From NCBI GenBank assembly GCA_019454045.1, contig SKCR01029071.1, positions 186,001-250,000 on the forward strand: a stretch of 64,000 nucleotides of DNA, written 5' to 3'. Shown here piece after piece: positions 35,936 to 47,230 of the stretch (positions are counted from its first letter, which is position 1; each line of letters starts with the position of its first letter). Origin of the DNA: Zanthoxylum bungeanum (lineage: Eukaryota > Streptophyta > Magnoliopsida > Sapindales > Rutaceae). The notes under the pieces were generated by a model. The model was not told the origin of the DNA. It saw nothing but the letters and a program-made list of their open reading frames with translations, and searched no databases. A program made the translations under genes and the position numbers.

Positions 35936-36256
35936 AAATGTGTTACATGTGAACTTAAATGAACTTTTGATTTATGCATGTGAAATAGAATACCATTGGG
36001 AATGTATGTTGTTAGATTCGATTAAATTATTGCACAAATCACATCATTACAAGTGGCATAAGTAAGGGACCATTCCGAACCCAATGGTTTGAGGTCTTCC
36101 CTTGCGAGGGGTGAGTGCGGCCTTAAATCTTTATCCCGGTTAACACCAAGTGGCAACTCCATTATTATCCGGTTTAGTCCCCCGCGGGCTACTCCGTACT
36201 CCCAACCGGGTCGCTAGCCCGGAACAACATGTGTCGCCCAGTTTCTGTGTCCCACA

Positions 36257-36280
36257 GTCTGGCGACTCCACTGGGGATAG
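36257..36280 (+). other. Primer binding site of element A
   Basis: The sequence gtctggcgactccactgggg directly follows the LTR. Element B has the same site in reverse at 44590-44610. TCTGGCGACTCC-type sites are typical of Tat/Ogre-like elements. Confidence 0.75.
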
Positions 36281-36799
36281 AGAATCGGACCCGAAATAAT
36301 GTCTTGTAATATAATGATTTGTGCTTTATGTTAACCGTTCCTATAGTGGGTTGAAAGGGATTTAATCAAAGGCACTTTTAAGGCTAGGTAATGGTTTGGT
36401 GTCTTCCTTCACTCAGTAGCTTTCTATAAGGAAAAGCTGTGAAGGCACCTAGATAATCATCTACTCGTAGCCTACTGTGATGGACTAATTTGGAGGACTC
36501 ATTGTTTATTCCTGACACCAAGCGATAAGAGCCTAAGAGGCTTTGGTACTTAAGAGAGCCTTGCTCCACCCTCCCTCTGGGGAATCTACAACGGGAAATC
36601 CATTTGACAGTCAGTCACACACCATAGCTCGTTGGCACGTACCTTAGTGTATAAAAAAAGGTGCGCTCACTTGGTCACTCGGACCCTTGAGTGAGGAGAC
36701 CTAGTTGTGGGTAATCCTTCGTCAGCGAGAGCCTTTGTCCACACCCCCGTAAACCCACATGTGAACCTTAGTCGTAGAACTAATAAGAATTATTTACTT

Positions 36800-37235
36800 G
36801 TGCTTGTGTTTGGGAATATTGTCGTTTAGATCCATTCGGACCTTTTTGTCATGAGATATAGGCTTGTTGGTCCATTTAAACTGGGACAAGAACATATCTT
36901 ATGATGATTGGGCCAAAAGTTTCTAAAACGCCAATGGGCCATTATATACTTGTGTTTGGGAACATTGTCGTTTGGATCCATTCGGACCTTTTTGTCATGA
37001 GGTATGGGCTTGTTGGGCCATTTAAACTGGGACAAGAACGTATCTTATGATGATTGGGCCAAAAGCTTCTAAAACGCCAATGGGCCATTATATGTTTGTG
37101 TTTAGGAACATTACTATTTGGATACGGTTGGACTTCTTGCCATGAGATGTGAACTTGTTGGGCCATTTAAACTGGGACGAGTTCACTCCTATGACAGTTA
37201 GCCCAAAAGCTTCTAAGATGATGATGGGCCGATTT
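36800..37235 (+). repeat. 146-bp tandem repeat in the element A leader, three copies
   Basis: Units begin near 36803, 36949 and 37095 with ttgtgtttgggaacattg and contain ggcttgttgggccatttaaa and ttctaaaacgccaatgggcc. Related but diverged sequence lies in the B leader (about 32500-32740). Confidence 0.85.
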
Positions 37236-38729
37236 GTGTGAAAATTTTAATGAGTTGATATATTCATTGTATCGCATGCATCTCATTCATCTCATGCATA
37301 CATATATCTTGTTAACACCCTCTATGTCTATAAAAGACATCATAGATTCCCGTTGGGTTAGGGAAGAGGGAAGACTCACTAAAAGTCCGGTAATTGATAT
37401 GAGTACATCCGATAACGAGGTATCCCGGATAGATCAGTTGGAAAACGGTCTTGCCAAAAATACTGAACAGCTGCAAGCCTTGACTACTACTGTGGCTGGT
37501 ATGGCTGTACCCCGTGCTGGGGGGAGTTCTGAGAATGTGAGGCGCGAGGAGCCTCCGAATGGGTTGGGGATGATATCCCTGATTTTGATGACGACATGGC
37601 GAAGTATGCAACATGCAGAGTGATTGGGTCTCAGGCAGAATTTCAGAAGCTTCGAGATCAGGTTGAAACAGTTACCCGTAAAATGAGGGGTAAACATGAA
37701 GAGTTGTTAGATTATGAGGTAATGACCTTCGAAGAACAGTTGCCAGCTCAGTTCAAGATGCCGGATATGGCTAAGTTCAATGGGAATGGAGACCCGAGGG
37801 TCCATCTACGGCAATATGTCTCGGTGATGAGTTCAGTGGGCCTGTCACAGCGCCAAGTCCAAAAGATGTTTGGGATGTCACTCGAGGGGGAACCTGTAGT
37901 GTGGTATCATACCCTGGAAAGAAAGGTTAAGGAAGATTGGAGGGAACTGGCAGATGCCTTTCTAAAACAGTATGTTACAGACTTGGAGATTGACTTGTCG
38001 CTCCGCGACTTGGAGAATACCAAGCAGAAGCCGGAAGAGAACTTTAAGGAGTATGTAGATCGCTGGAGAAGCCACCTTTTGAAGATGCAGACTTGGCCCT
38101 CAGAGAAAGACCAAATTAAAATTATCATCAAGGGCACCAAGCCTTCTATTTATAGTAAGCTGAGGAGGATGACTTTGATGATTACTAATTTTCGACAGTT
38201 GAGGGAAACCATCATGGATATTGAGGAAGAAGAAGCCGAGAATAGAAAGTTCTATGGCCAGAATAGAAGGACTTTTGGGGGGCATTCTGAAACTAAGTCC
38301 GCTACTACCGAGGTTGCTGCCATCAAGAACCGGCATTTCTCTAACCTGGGGAAGCCTTTATCTAAGGTGCTTGAGAAGTTGAAGGGACAAGGACTCCTAA
38401 AACCTTTAGAGCCTAAACCACTTCCAGATCTTATACCACCTAACCTTGACCTAAGCCAGTATTGTCACTTCCATCAGAGGAGAGGCCACGAAACTGACAA
38501 CTGCACCCGCCTTAGGCACGAAATCCAAAACCTCATTGATGCCCATAAAATACCCGATCTTGAGAAAGAACAACCCAACACACATCGGAACACCCTACCA
38601 AATTATCACTCTGTCCCACCGCCTACCTACATGATCAACTCTGGCCTACCTGAAAGCTTCATCCTCCAAGCTCTCAACCACCCAGCTTCTTTCATGAGGA
38701 TATGGGATGACAATGGTGAAGAAACATAG
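37234..38729 (+). pseudogene. Element A gag with one frameshift
   Basis: An N-terminal frame (37234-37623; MSIKDIIDSRWVREEGRL, then IDQLENGLAKNTEQLQ) runs into the main 377-residue frame (37596-38729). They join if one base is restored near 37565, giving LG-DDIPDFDDDMAKYA. The main frame has the gag domain (FNGNGDPRVHLRQYVSVM, WRELADAFLKQY, ENFKEYVDRW), a PLEPKPLPD linker and the Tat-type knuckle YCHFHQRRGHETDNCTRL. Apart from the single shift it is intact, so a near-complete capsid protein could be made from the downstream ATG at 37596. Confidence 0.85.
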
Positions 38730-39011
38730 GCTGAGGAAGAAGGCAATGCTATGGATGATGAGACTGTTCTTCCTAGCTTATTTGATCGTAATTCTACATT
38801 TTAATAAAGACATTGATTTTATCTACTTGTTCGAACCCATTCTTAATGATAATAAAGACGTTCATTTCGTTTACTTGACTGAGTCTCTTCCTTCAACCTG
38901 CAACATGAGTATGTTTGACAAAAGCATTCAACCTTGGGACTATGATACTCAACGATGTTTAGAACATGGGGAATTCCCGAAAGAAGCAAGCAGAAGATAG
39001 CAGAAGATAGC

Positions 39012-39119
39012 ATAGTCATTCAGAAATTAGGGAACGGGGCAGTAAGACTGTCAGATTTGGAGGGGAATGAGTTCACCGAGCCAATCAACATGGATAGATT
39101 GAAGCAGTATTTCACCTGA
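39012..39119 (+). pseudogene. Element A integrase tail remnant
   Basis: About 35 residues ending LGNGAVRLSDLEGNEF, then TEPINMDRLKQYFT and a stop, equal to the end of the element B integrase remnant. The rest of pol is deleted between about 38990 and 39012. The segment 38730-38990 holds short frames I cannot identify. Confidence 0.82.
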
Positions 39120-39329
39120 GGAAGAAAAGGTCGAGCGATCACCAGTAGGACTGGCAGAAGACTTAACCCAACGGAATAGAAAATTCATTCATGCGTGCAT
39201 GCATACACGTAACATATTAGCATCTTTTTTGTGTTTGTTCTGTTTTGTAATAACAGGTTTCAAATGAGAAAAAGAGAAAGCGTCAAATGCAAGCCAATCA
39301 GAAGCAGCAACAGTACAATATCAGCAGTA

Positions 39330-40425
39330 TCAGTTTGGGGGCGAGGCCCACATCATTATTAGTTGGGGATGAGTCCCGAGGGTCGAGGCCCACATCAGTA
39401 TCAGTTTAGGGGCGAGGCCCACATCCGCATCAGTTTGGGACGAGGCCCATATCAGTATCAGTCTGGGGGCGAGGCCCATATCAGTATCAGTTGGGGGTGA
39501 GGCCCACATCAATATCAGCTGGGGGCAAAGCCCATATCAGTATCAGTTTGGGGTGAGGCCCACGTCAGTATCAGTTTGGGGCGAGGCACATATCAGTATC
39601 AGTCTGGGGGCGAGGCCCATGTCAGTATCAGTTGGCGGCGAGCCCACATCAGCATCAGTTTGGGAATGAGTCTCAGGGTCGATGCCCATATCAGCATCAG
39701 TTTGGGGATGAGTCACAGGACCGAGGCCCACATCAGTATCACCTGGGGGCGAGGCCCATATCAGTATCAGTTTAGGGGCGAGGCCCACGTCAGTATCAGT
39801 TTGGGGCGAGGCCCATATCAGTATCAGTCTGGGGGCGCGGCCCATATCAGTATCAGTCTGGGGGCGAGGCCCATATCAGTATCAGTTTGGGGCGAGGCCC
39901 ATGTCAGTATCAATTTGGGGCGAGGCCCATATCAGTATCAGTCTGGGGGCGAGGACCATGTCAGTATCAGTTGGGGGCGAGCCCACATCAGCATTAGTTT
40001 GGGGATGAGTCCCAGGGCCGAGGCCCATATCAGTATCAGCTAGGGGCGAGGCCCATATCAGTATCAGTTTGGGGCGAGGCCCACGTCAGTATCAGTTTGG
40101 GACGAGGCCCATATCAGTATCAGTCTAGGGCCGAGGCCCACATCAGCATCAGTTTGGGGATGAGTCCCAGGGCCGAGGCCCACATCAGTATCAGTTTGGG
40201 GATGAGTCCCAGGGCCGAGGCCCACATCAGTATCAGTTTAGGGATGAGTCCCGAAGGTCGAGGCCCACATCAGTATCAGTTTAGGGGCGAAGCCCACATC
40301 TGCATCAGTTTGGGGGCGAGGCCCATATCGGTATCAGTTTGGGGGTGAGGCCCACATCAGTGTCAGTTTAGGGGCGAGGCCCACATCGGTATCAGTTTGG
40401 GGGCGAGGCCCACATCAGCATCATG
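39330..40425 (+). repeat. ~28-bp minisatellite in the 3' region of element A
   Basis: About 1.1 kb of units such as ggggcgaggcccacatcagt followed by atcagttt, with occasional longer units carrying gggatgagtcccaggg. The repeat is open in several frames on both strands (for example 39576-40043), which is a by-product. Element B carries only two to three units. Confidence 0.93.
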
Positions 40426-40580
40426 CATCCATACATACATGCATACATATCACATACGTACGATTTTTCTTTTGTATTCGCATGATTGTAGCGGCAAAGA
40501 CCACCTCATCAAGTAACGGTTCAAAAATGAGCCACATTCTCGGACAGCACGGTTCAGAAATGGACCGCTACCACAGCAGA

Positions 40581-40905
40581 GGCCGAAAATGCCGCTCCAA
40601 AATGGAGCACACACATCAAATGCCGAAAATGACGTTCCAAAATGGAGCACACACAGCAAATGCCGAAAATGGCGCTCCAAAATGGAGCACACACAGCAAA
40701 TGCCGAAAATGGCACTCCAAAATGGAGCACACACAGCAGATGCCGAAAATGACACTCCAAAATGGAGCACATACAGCAGACGCCGAAAATGGCGGTCCAA
40801 AATGGAGCACACACAACAGATGCCGAAAATGGCGCTCCAAAAATGGGGCACACACACCATATGCCGAAAATGGCGCTCCAAAAATGGAGCACAGTTCGAA
40901 AATGG
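40581..40905 (+). repeat. 40-bp satellite in the 3' region of element A, eight copies
   Basis: Exact 40-bp periodicity at 40581, 40621, 40661, 40701, 40741, 40781 and 40821, each with tgccgaaaatggcgctccaa and aatggagcacacacagcaga. It contains the palindrome-like ccaaaatgg. It is not seen in element B. Frames of 100-160 residues cross it on both strands because the unit lacks stops. Confidence 0.95.
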
Positions 40906-41030
40906 ACCACCAGATCAACTCAGTTCGAAGCAGCAGGCAAGTCAGGTGGCAGCTGGCAAGCTAGGTAAGTGAAAATGAATTGCATAACTTTGATAGGATT
41001 GTCACTGTTACACATTACACAAGTGCCATC

Positions 41031-41044
41031 AAAGTGGGGGCGAC
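41031..41044 (+). other. Polypurine tract of element A
   Basis: The sequence aaagtgggggcgac lies directly before the 3' LTR and equals that of element B. Confidence 0.82.
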
Positions 41045-44000
41045 TGTAGGCACTACATTTTTGCATATAAGTCCCGATGAGGAGTCTCACACGAAGACAC
41101 TACCTTTTAAGTCGCGGAAATCGAGGGAAACGGACGTCGGAAGGAAAAAAATAGAAATCAGTACTTTGTTGAATTTGACTAGCTTGTTTAGCTTTGGGCT
41201 CGCTGGTGGACCTTCGTTTTAAAATTCACCTAGCCTAAAACCCCGCAAAACCATTTAACCTTGGCCCAAAACCCCTGCAAGCCACACACCTGGCCTACAC
41301 ACACCAAGCCCACCACCAAAGACAACCCACACGCCCAAGCCTTGGCCCACACACCCAAGCCCACTTAAAACACATCCAAATTAATTAAATACATATTTAA
41401 CACATGACAAAATTAAATAAAATCTAAAAATCATATACCAATTTAAAATAAAATCATGCCTAATTAAAATCAATCAAGTATATTATATTCCTAACTAAAC
41501 AAATTTCTGCCCACCTCACTCAAAACCATTCACTCAACTCACGCTAAAGACACTCCTAACAACAGAAACCGTAGCCACTCATCTTCACGCATCACCCTTG
41601 CAAATTCAGCAAAATTCACTGACACACTAGCCCCTCTTCTCACGCCACCTAAAGTCCACTCAAGCATTAGCCTCCCTCAACACTTCACGCCACAGCCACT
41701 TACATACTGCCCTCAGCCCCCACGTTCTCAGCCCTCACGCATCACCCTTCAACACGTCCTCAGCCCCCTCACACATCACCCTTGCAAATTCAGACAAATT
41801 CACACACACAAGCACCCCAAACAGCCACACCAATAATCCCTCCCTACTGCCCATAACCGCAAATAAAAACCCCCTGAAACTGCCGCATAAACCATCAAGC
41901 TTTCTGCCCGGAAAAAAGCCCAATACTCCTTAAAAAAACTGCCAGTAAACTGCCGCATAAACCACCCAAACATTGCCCCTGGAACTGCTCACTATTTCAC
42001 CAAAACACCCCAAAACAGTAGCCTAAAATGGCCCTAAACAGTCTCTTATTCCCTTAAAATAGTGACCAGAAAATACAGCGAAAACAGCAGCAAAACGGAG
42101 TCAAAACAGTAGCCCGAACAGCAAAATAGCGAGGAAAGATGCAAACCAGTGAACCAGAAAAGTTACGGAGCTTTAGCCCTTCCGATCACCGTGTAACGCG
42201 AGTTCGAGAGTCGACGTAAAAGGTTAGACCTAAGGGCATTTTTTACATCTATTTTCATTCGTATTTTTATTGTTTATTATTTACATGAGTATTGTGGAAT
42301 GATGTGTGTTGTGGCCCTTGAATAAAATGGAAAATGTGTCGCCTCTTATGGTATATAGGATGGAAACCCAGACGTAAACTCCGTAGCCGAATCCGAATGG
42401 ACGGTAGTGCGGTCTGTACTTGGGATACAACTCCACGTAACATTTGAGCAAACGACGCATATTTCGATTTATTTTGTCTTGTTTGTTTATTATCAGTTAT
42501 TTAATTTCTGCATGTTATTTGTTTGTGTAATTATGAGATAAATCGCATGGGCTTAGTAAGTTGGATTAAAGGTCCTCCATTTCGAGGGGTTAAAATCCTT
42601 TACCACGATGTTTTGCCGCGCCGGATGATGTATATTCGGTTGAATGTAAGATGTGTTCAATCGGGTATACGAAGTCTGATATTATTGTCTTTATTTTTAT
42701 ATGCATTATGTTATTAGCGCATGAGCTTAGTAAGTGGGATTAAAGGTCCTCCATGTCGAGGGGTTAAAATCATTTACCACGATGTTTTGTCGCGCCGGAC
42801 GATGTATATTCGGTTGAATGTAAGATGTGTTCAATCGGGTATAAGAAGTCTGATTTTGTTGTCTTTATTTTTTATATGCATTATATTATTAGCGCATGTG
42901 CTTAGTAAGTTGGATTAAAGGTCCTCCATGTCAAGGGGTTAAAAGCCTTTACCACGAAGCTTTGCCGCGCCGGATGATGTATATTCGGTTGAACGTAAGA
43001 TGTGTTCAGTCGGGGATACGGAGTTCAATATTGTTGTCTTTACTTTTATATGCATTATGATGTGATGCGCATGGGCTTAGTAAGTTGGATTAAAGTTCCT
43101 CTATTTGGAGGGATAAAAAGCCTACGGTCTACCTTTACCACGATACTTCGTCACGCCTTTTATTTCGTTATTTGCTTTTCTTTGTATGTCATCTTCTTGC
43201 ATAATCATGCATCACGTTGCATCGCGCATGGGGAAATCAAGTTGGATTAAAGGTCCTCCACTTTGAGGGATAGAAAGCTTATGGGCTACCTTTGCCACGA
43301 CGTTTTGCTGCGCCGGATAAAGTGCATTCGATTGAATGTGAGATACGTTCAATCGGACACTTGAAGTCTTATATAGATGTGGGCATATGTCGCATCTCTT
43401 TTCTTTCACTTACATTATTTATCTTTCAAATCGCATCATGGCACGTTTATTTTGATGTACACTTGCCTCTTCGGTTATTTCTTTGCATTATATACCTAAA
43501 TGTTTCTCTTTATTACGTATAATTGTGCAACTGCCATTTGTTTGCATTTCCGTGTCCATGAATGTAATGTGCTTATGACATTGTATGCTTGTCGTATTTC
43601 AATTTATCTTTATGCATGCAAATTCGGACATAGATTGTATGCAAATAGGTTGTATGCAAATTTGGACATAGATTGTATGCAAATAGGTTGTATGCAAATT
43701 TGGATATAGATTGTATGCAAATATGTTGTATGAAAATTTGGACATAGATTGTATGCAAATAGGTTGTATGCAAATTTGGACACAGATTATATGCAAATAG
43801 GTTGTATGAAAATATGAAAATGTGTTACATGTGAACTTAGATGAACTTTTGATTTATGCATGTGAAATAGAATACCCTTGGGAATGTATGTTGTTAGATT
43901 CGATTAAATTATTGCACAAATCACATCATTACAAGTGGCATAAGTAAGGGACCATTCTGAACCCAATGGTTTGAGGTCTTCCCTTGCGAGGGGTGAGTGC

Positions 44001-44137
44001 GGCCTTAAATTTTTTTCCCGGTTCACACCGGGTGGCGACTCCATTATTCTCCGATTTAGTCCCCGCGGGCTATTCCGTACTCCCAACCGGGCCACGAGCC
44101 CAGAACAGCATGTGTCGCCCAGTTTCTGTGTCCCACA
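41045..44137 (+). repeat. 3' LTR of element A
   Basis: 3093 bp, starting TGTAGGCACTACATTTTTGC and ending TTTCTGTGTCCCACA. It carries the 174-bp array (42544-43366) and a longer 38-bp array (43620-43815). Relative to the 5' LTR it lacks about 490 bp at 41508. Confidence 0.92.
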
Positions 44138-44142
44138 CTCCC

Positions 44143-44589
44143 GCTGACGAAGGATTGCCCACAACTAGGACTCCTCACTCAAGGGTTCAAGCGACCAAGT
44201 GAGCGCACCTTTTTTATACCTTAAGGTACGTGCCAACGAGTTATGGTGCGTGACTGACTGTCAAATGGATTTCCTATTGTAGATTCCCCAAAGGGAGGGC
44301 GGAGCGAACTCTCTTACAAACCCAAGCCTCTTAGGCTCTTATCGCCTTGGTGCCAGGAATAAACAATAAGTCCTCCAAATTAGTCCATCACAGTGAGTTA
44401 CGGCTAATGATTATCTAGGTATATTCACAGCTTTTCCTTATAGAAAGGTAGTGAATGAAGGAAGACACCAAACCATTACCTAGCCTTAATAATTCCTTCG
44501 ATTAAACCCCTTTCAACCCACAATAGACACGGTTAACTAAAGCACAAATCGCAATCACTACAAGACATTATTTCGGGGCCGATTCTCTA
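44143..44589 (-). other. Element B leader, 5' part
   Basis: The reverse strand matches the element A leader (36280-36735), including ggtgcgctcacttgg and the region around ctcgttggcacgtacctta. It breaks at the ctccc target site and resumes at 32746. It does not encode a protein. Confidence 0.8.
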
Positions 44590-44610
44590 TCCTCAGTGGA
44601 GTCGCCAGAC
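44590..44610 (-). other. Primer binding site of element B
   Basis: The reverse complement begins GTCTGGCGACTCCACTGAGG next to the LTR edge at 44611, one base different from element A in the part compared. Confidence 0.75.
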
Positions 44611-46766
44611 TGTAGGACACAGAAATCGGCGACGCTGTTCTAGGCTCGCGGCCTAGTCGAGAGTACGTAATAGCCCATGGAGGAACTAAACCTGGGGAAT
44701 AATGGAGTCGCCACTCGATGTGAACCGGGAAAATGATTTAAGGCCGCACTACCCCTCGTAAGGGAAGACCTCAAACCGTTGGGTTCGGAATGGTCCCTTA
44801 CTTATGCCACTTGTAATGAAATAATTTGCGCAATAACTTAACTGAATCTACGCAACATATATACGCAAGAATAACCTATGTCTAAGTTCGCATACATAAA
44901 AGTAAAACCTATATCTAAGTTTGCATGCATAAAAGTAAGTTGACATAACGACAAGCACACAATCTCATGAACGTCTTTAATTATCAAACACAAAAAATAA
45001 ATAAATAACAACCTAAACGTAAACGTGAATTAAATTCTTAATGCAAAAAGAAAATAACTAAATCATGCATAAAGAAATAACATATTAACGACTAAATCAT
45101 GCTTGAAAATAAATAACATATTAACGACTAAATCATGCTTAAACACAAGGTTGGATGAAACGAAATATGTGTGTCTCTCGAGTGGTACGTGGCATTGTAT
45201 CTCGAGTGCAAACCGCAATACCGTCCATTCGGATTCAGCTACGGAATTTATGTCCGAGTTTTCATCCGATATACCGCAAGAGAGGATACATATCTCATTC
45301 ATCCGAAAGTCATATCATACACCAATCAACAATACTCATGCAAAGTAAAATAAGATAATAAATAAAAATAAAAAGAGAATAAATAAAATGGGTGCCCTCA
45401 GGTCTAACCTCTTAAGTCGTCTCTCGGAAGTGCGTTACACGTCCGTCGGAAGGGTTGATGCTCTGCAACTCCTCCGATTCACTGGTTCAACGTTTCCTTC
45501 GTTGTTTTGCTATTTAGGCTGCTGTTTTACTCTGTTTTAGGGCTTTTTATGGTCACGGTTTTAGCTTACAGTTTGCGGGTTTACTAGACAGTGCAGTTTC
45601 GGTATTTTGGGCAGTGTAGTTTCGGTGTTTTGGGCAGTGTAGTTTCGGTGTTTTGGGCAGTTTTTTAGGTGCAGTTTGCGGCAGTTTCACGGTGCAGTTC
45701 ATGGGTGTTTTGTGGCAGTTTCTGGATGTGGTTTAGGGCAGTTTCGTGAGGTGAATATGGTGTGAAGTATGGGCAGATTTGTTGTTGTTTTAGTTGTGAA
45801 TATGAGGCGGTTTGTGAAGGGATAAGGGCGTGAATTTGAGTGGTCTGTTGAAGGAGTCGTTGGATGCGTGCGTGGCTGAGTGTGGGGCTTTAACGTGAGT
45901 GTATGGTGAGAGAGAGGGTTGTTGAAGGAGGGTAATGGCGTGAGTGGGGCTGTTGCGTGAAGGGTAGTCTATTTGGTCGATGTGGGATTACTTTTGGTGA
46001 GTGAGTGGGCAGTGTTGTGGCGAGATAATGAGGGGTCTTTAGGCGCGATGAAGGGGACGTGAATGAGGGTTGTTTAGTGAAGGTTTGTGCGGAAGTGGGA
46101 GATGGTTTTAGGCGTGAATGAACTAGGTTATTTTCTTTATGTTTTCGTGAGAATGAGCCAGGGGTTTCAAGGTTTGGTTTAGGCTTCTTTTTATAGGCAA
46201 TGGTTGGGGTTTACCTTGTGCGAATAGGGAAAAAATTTGTGTAATTATGGGGATATCTTTTAATTAGTATGTGATAAAGAAAAGATCTCTTTAATTGGGG
46301 ATGTGATTTGATTTTATTTGATTTCTTCTCTTTTAATTAGGGATATGATTTACTTGAATTAGGAAAGTGTTTGATGAGATTTGATTTGTATCTTTTAATT
46401 CGGAAATGTGATTTGTCTTGATTTTAGCATGTGTTTAATGTGTGATTTGGTTATTTTGGGAAGGCTTTGGGTGTGTACTTTAGTCTCTTGGGCGTGGGTT
46501 TGGTTTGTTTTAGTGGGCTTGGTGTGTGGTTTGGTGGTGTGTGGGCTTGGTGTGTGACTTGCGGGGGTTTGGGCTAAGGATGTGTTTTAAAACAGAGGTT
46601 CAACAAGCGAACCCGAAACTAAACAAGCGAATTAAATCCAACAAAATGTCAATGTCTGACTCCTCCCTTCCGACGTCCGTTTCTCGCGACTTCCACAATT
46701 TAAAGAGGTAGTGTCTCCATGTGAGACTCATCATCGGGACTTATATGCAAAAATGCAGTGCCCACA
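44611..46766 (-). repeat. 5' LTR of element B
   Basis: 2156 bp. On the minus strand it starts TGTGGGCACTGCATTTTTGC at 46766 and ends GCCGATTTCTGTGTCCTACA at 44611. It matches 26275-28565 except for small indels and one block deletion near 46030. Confidence 0.9.
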
Positions 46767-46990
46767 ACGCCTTATCAAAATTGGACTCAACGCTAATCTC
46801 TAACATGCGGTCTAGTTTCTCAGTCCCACTAGAAAATACAAACAACTGAGTTATAGCATTCTCAAGCTCTGCTTCTAAGAACGAGTGACACAATTAATTA
46901 CTTAGTTTAGGATGATCTGGTGCAAAGCCATTAGTTTAGAGAAACCCCTCTTATAATTTGACCTAACCATGTGGTACAAGGAATTAAAAT
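46767..46990 (-). pseudogene. Element C gag, upstream part
   Basis: The minus strand encodes a coiled-coil-like gag segment, ENAITQLFVFSSGTEKLDRM then LEISVESNFDK, typical of the part just before the zinc knuckle in SIRE/Opie-like gag. Across element B the frame continues as A-SSSRAV at 26274. Farther right the frame decays and no LTR could be assigned. Confidence 0.62.
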
Positions 46991-47222
46991 GAGAGAGATG
47001 CTGATTCTTTGCATCTTTCATCGGAATTTGAATCTAATATTGAGTTGTGTTTTGTTAAATTTTTCATAATTTTTTATCACGCGTGTTTTAATAATAATAA
47101 ACAGTTAAGATTCAGCTATATAAAAAAAAAACTGTAAAAAATCAACTCGATACCAAATTCAAATCTCTCATATTGATTATCAATTAAACACCGAATTCAA
47201 ATCTCTCTCATGCTTTAATAGA
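46991..47222. other. AT-rich spacer
   Basis: No gene. The motif attcaaatctctc occurs twice near 47156 and 47197, a small local duplication. Confidence 0.5.
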
Positions 47223-47230
47223 ATTGTGAA

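Larger units (their letters stand above)
32747..36256 (+). repeat. 5' LTR of element A
   Basis: 3510 bp, starting TGTAGGCACTGTATTTTTAC and ending TTTCTGTGTCCCACA. It contains a ~174-bp tandem array (34741-35560) and a 38-bp array (35815-35930) that the B and solo LTRs lack. It has about 490 bp near 33210-33705 that are absent from the 3' LTR. Confidence 0.92.
32747..44137 (+). mobile_element. Non-autonomous Tat/Ogre-like LTR retrotransposon A, inserted in element B
   Basis: Plus-strand element of 11.4 kb with perfect duplication ctccc (32742-32746 and 44138-44142). Layout: 5' LTR 32747-36256, primer site, leader with 146-bp repeats, gag to 38729, integrase tail to 39119, 28-bp satellite, 40-bp satellite, polypurine tract, 3' LTR 41045-44137. 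RT, RNase H, protease and integrase core are gone. Its target lies in the leader of element B, at a point matching position ~36733 of its own leader. The LTRs differ mainly by one block deletion, suggesting it is the younger of the pair. Confidence 0.93.
26275..46766 (-). mobile_element. Non-autonomous Tat/Ogre-like LTR retrotransposon B, split by element A
   Basis: Minus-strand element: 5' LTR 44611-46766, primer site 44590-44610, leader, [element A insertion 32747-44137], gag (32493-31567), integrase tail (31153-30854), 3' untranslated satellites, polypurine tract 28566-28580, 3' LTR 26275-28565. Without A it is about 9.1 kb. Most of pol is missing. Target duplications are degraded: atgca (26270-26274) against acgcc (46767-46771), each one base from atgcc. 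Removing B restores an open gag frame in element C. Confidence 0.88.

Noticed and set aside
39576..40348. Frames of 155 and 83 residues rich in repeated YQYQSGG/HISISLG
   Set aside because: They are translations of the 28-bp minisatellite of element A, open on both strands, with no start context or conserved domain.
40482..40972. Overlapping frames of 100-160 residues on both strands
   Set aside because: They lie on the 40-bp satellite. A stop-free unit whose length is not a multiple of three gives long frames in many phases; composition and periodicity follow the DNA repeat.
26270..46771. Elements at 26275 and 44611 as two independent solo LTRs
   Set aside because: They have the same orientation, a primer site and a polypurine tract in the correct places, matching internal parts on both sides of element A, and the flanks rejoin a gag frame.
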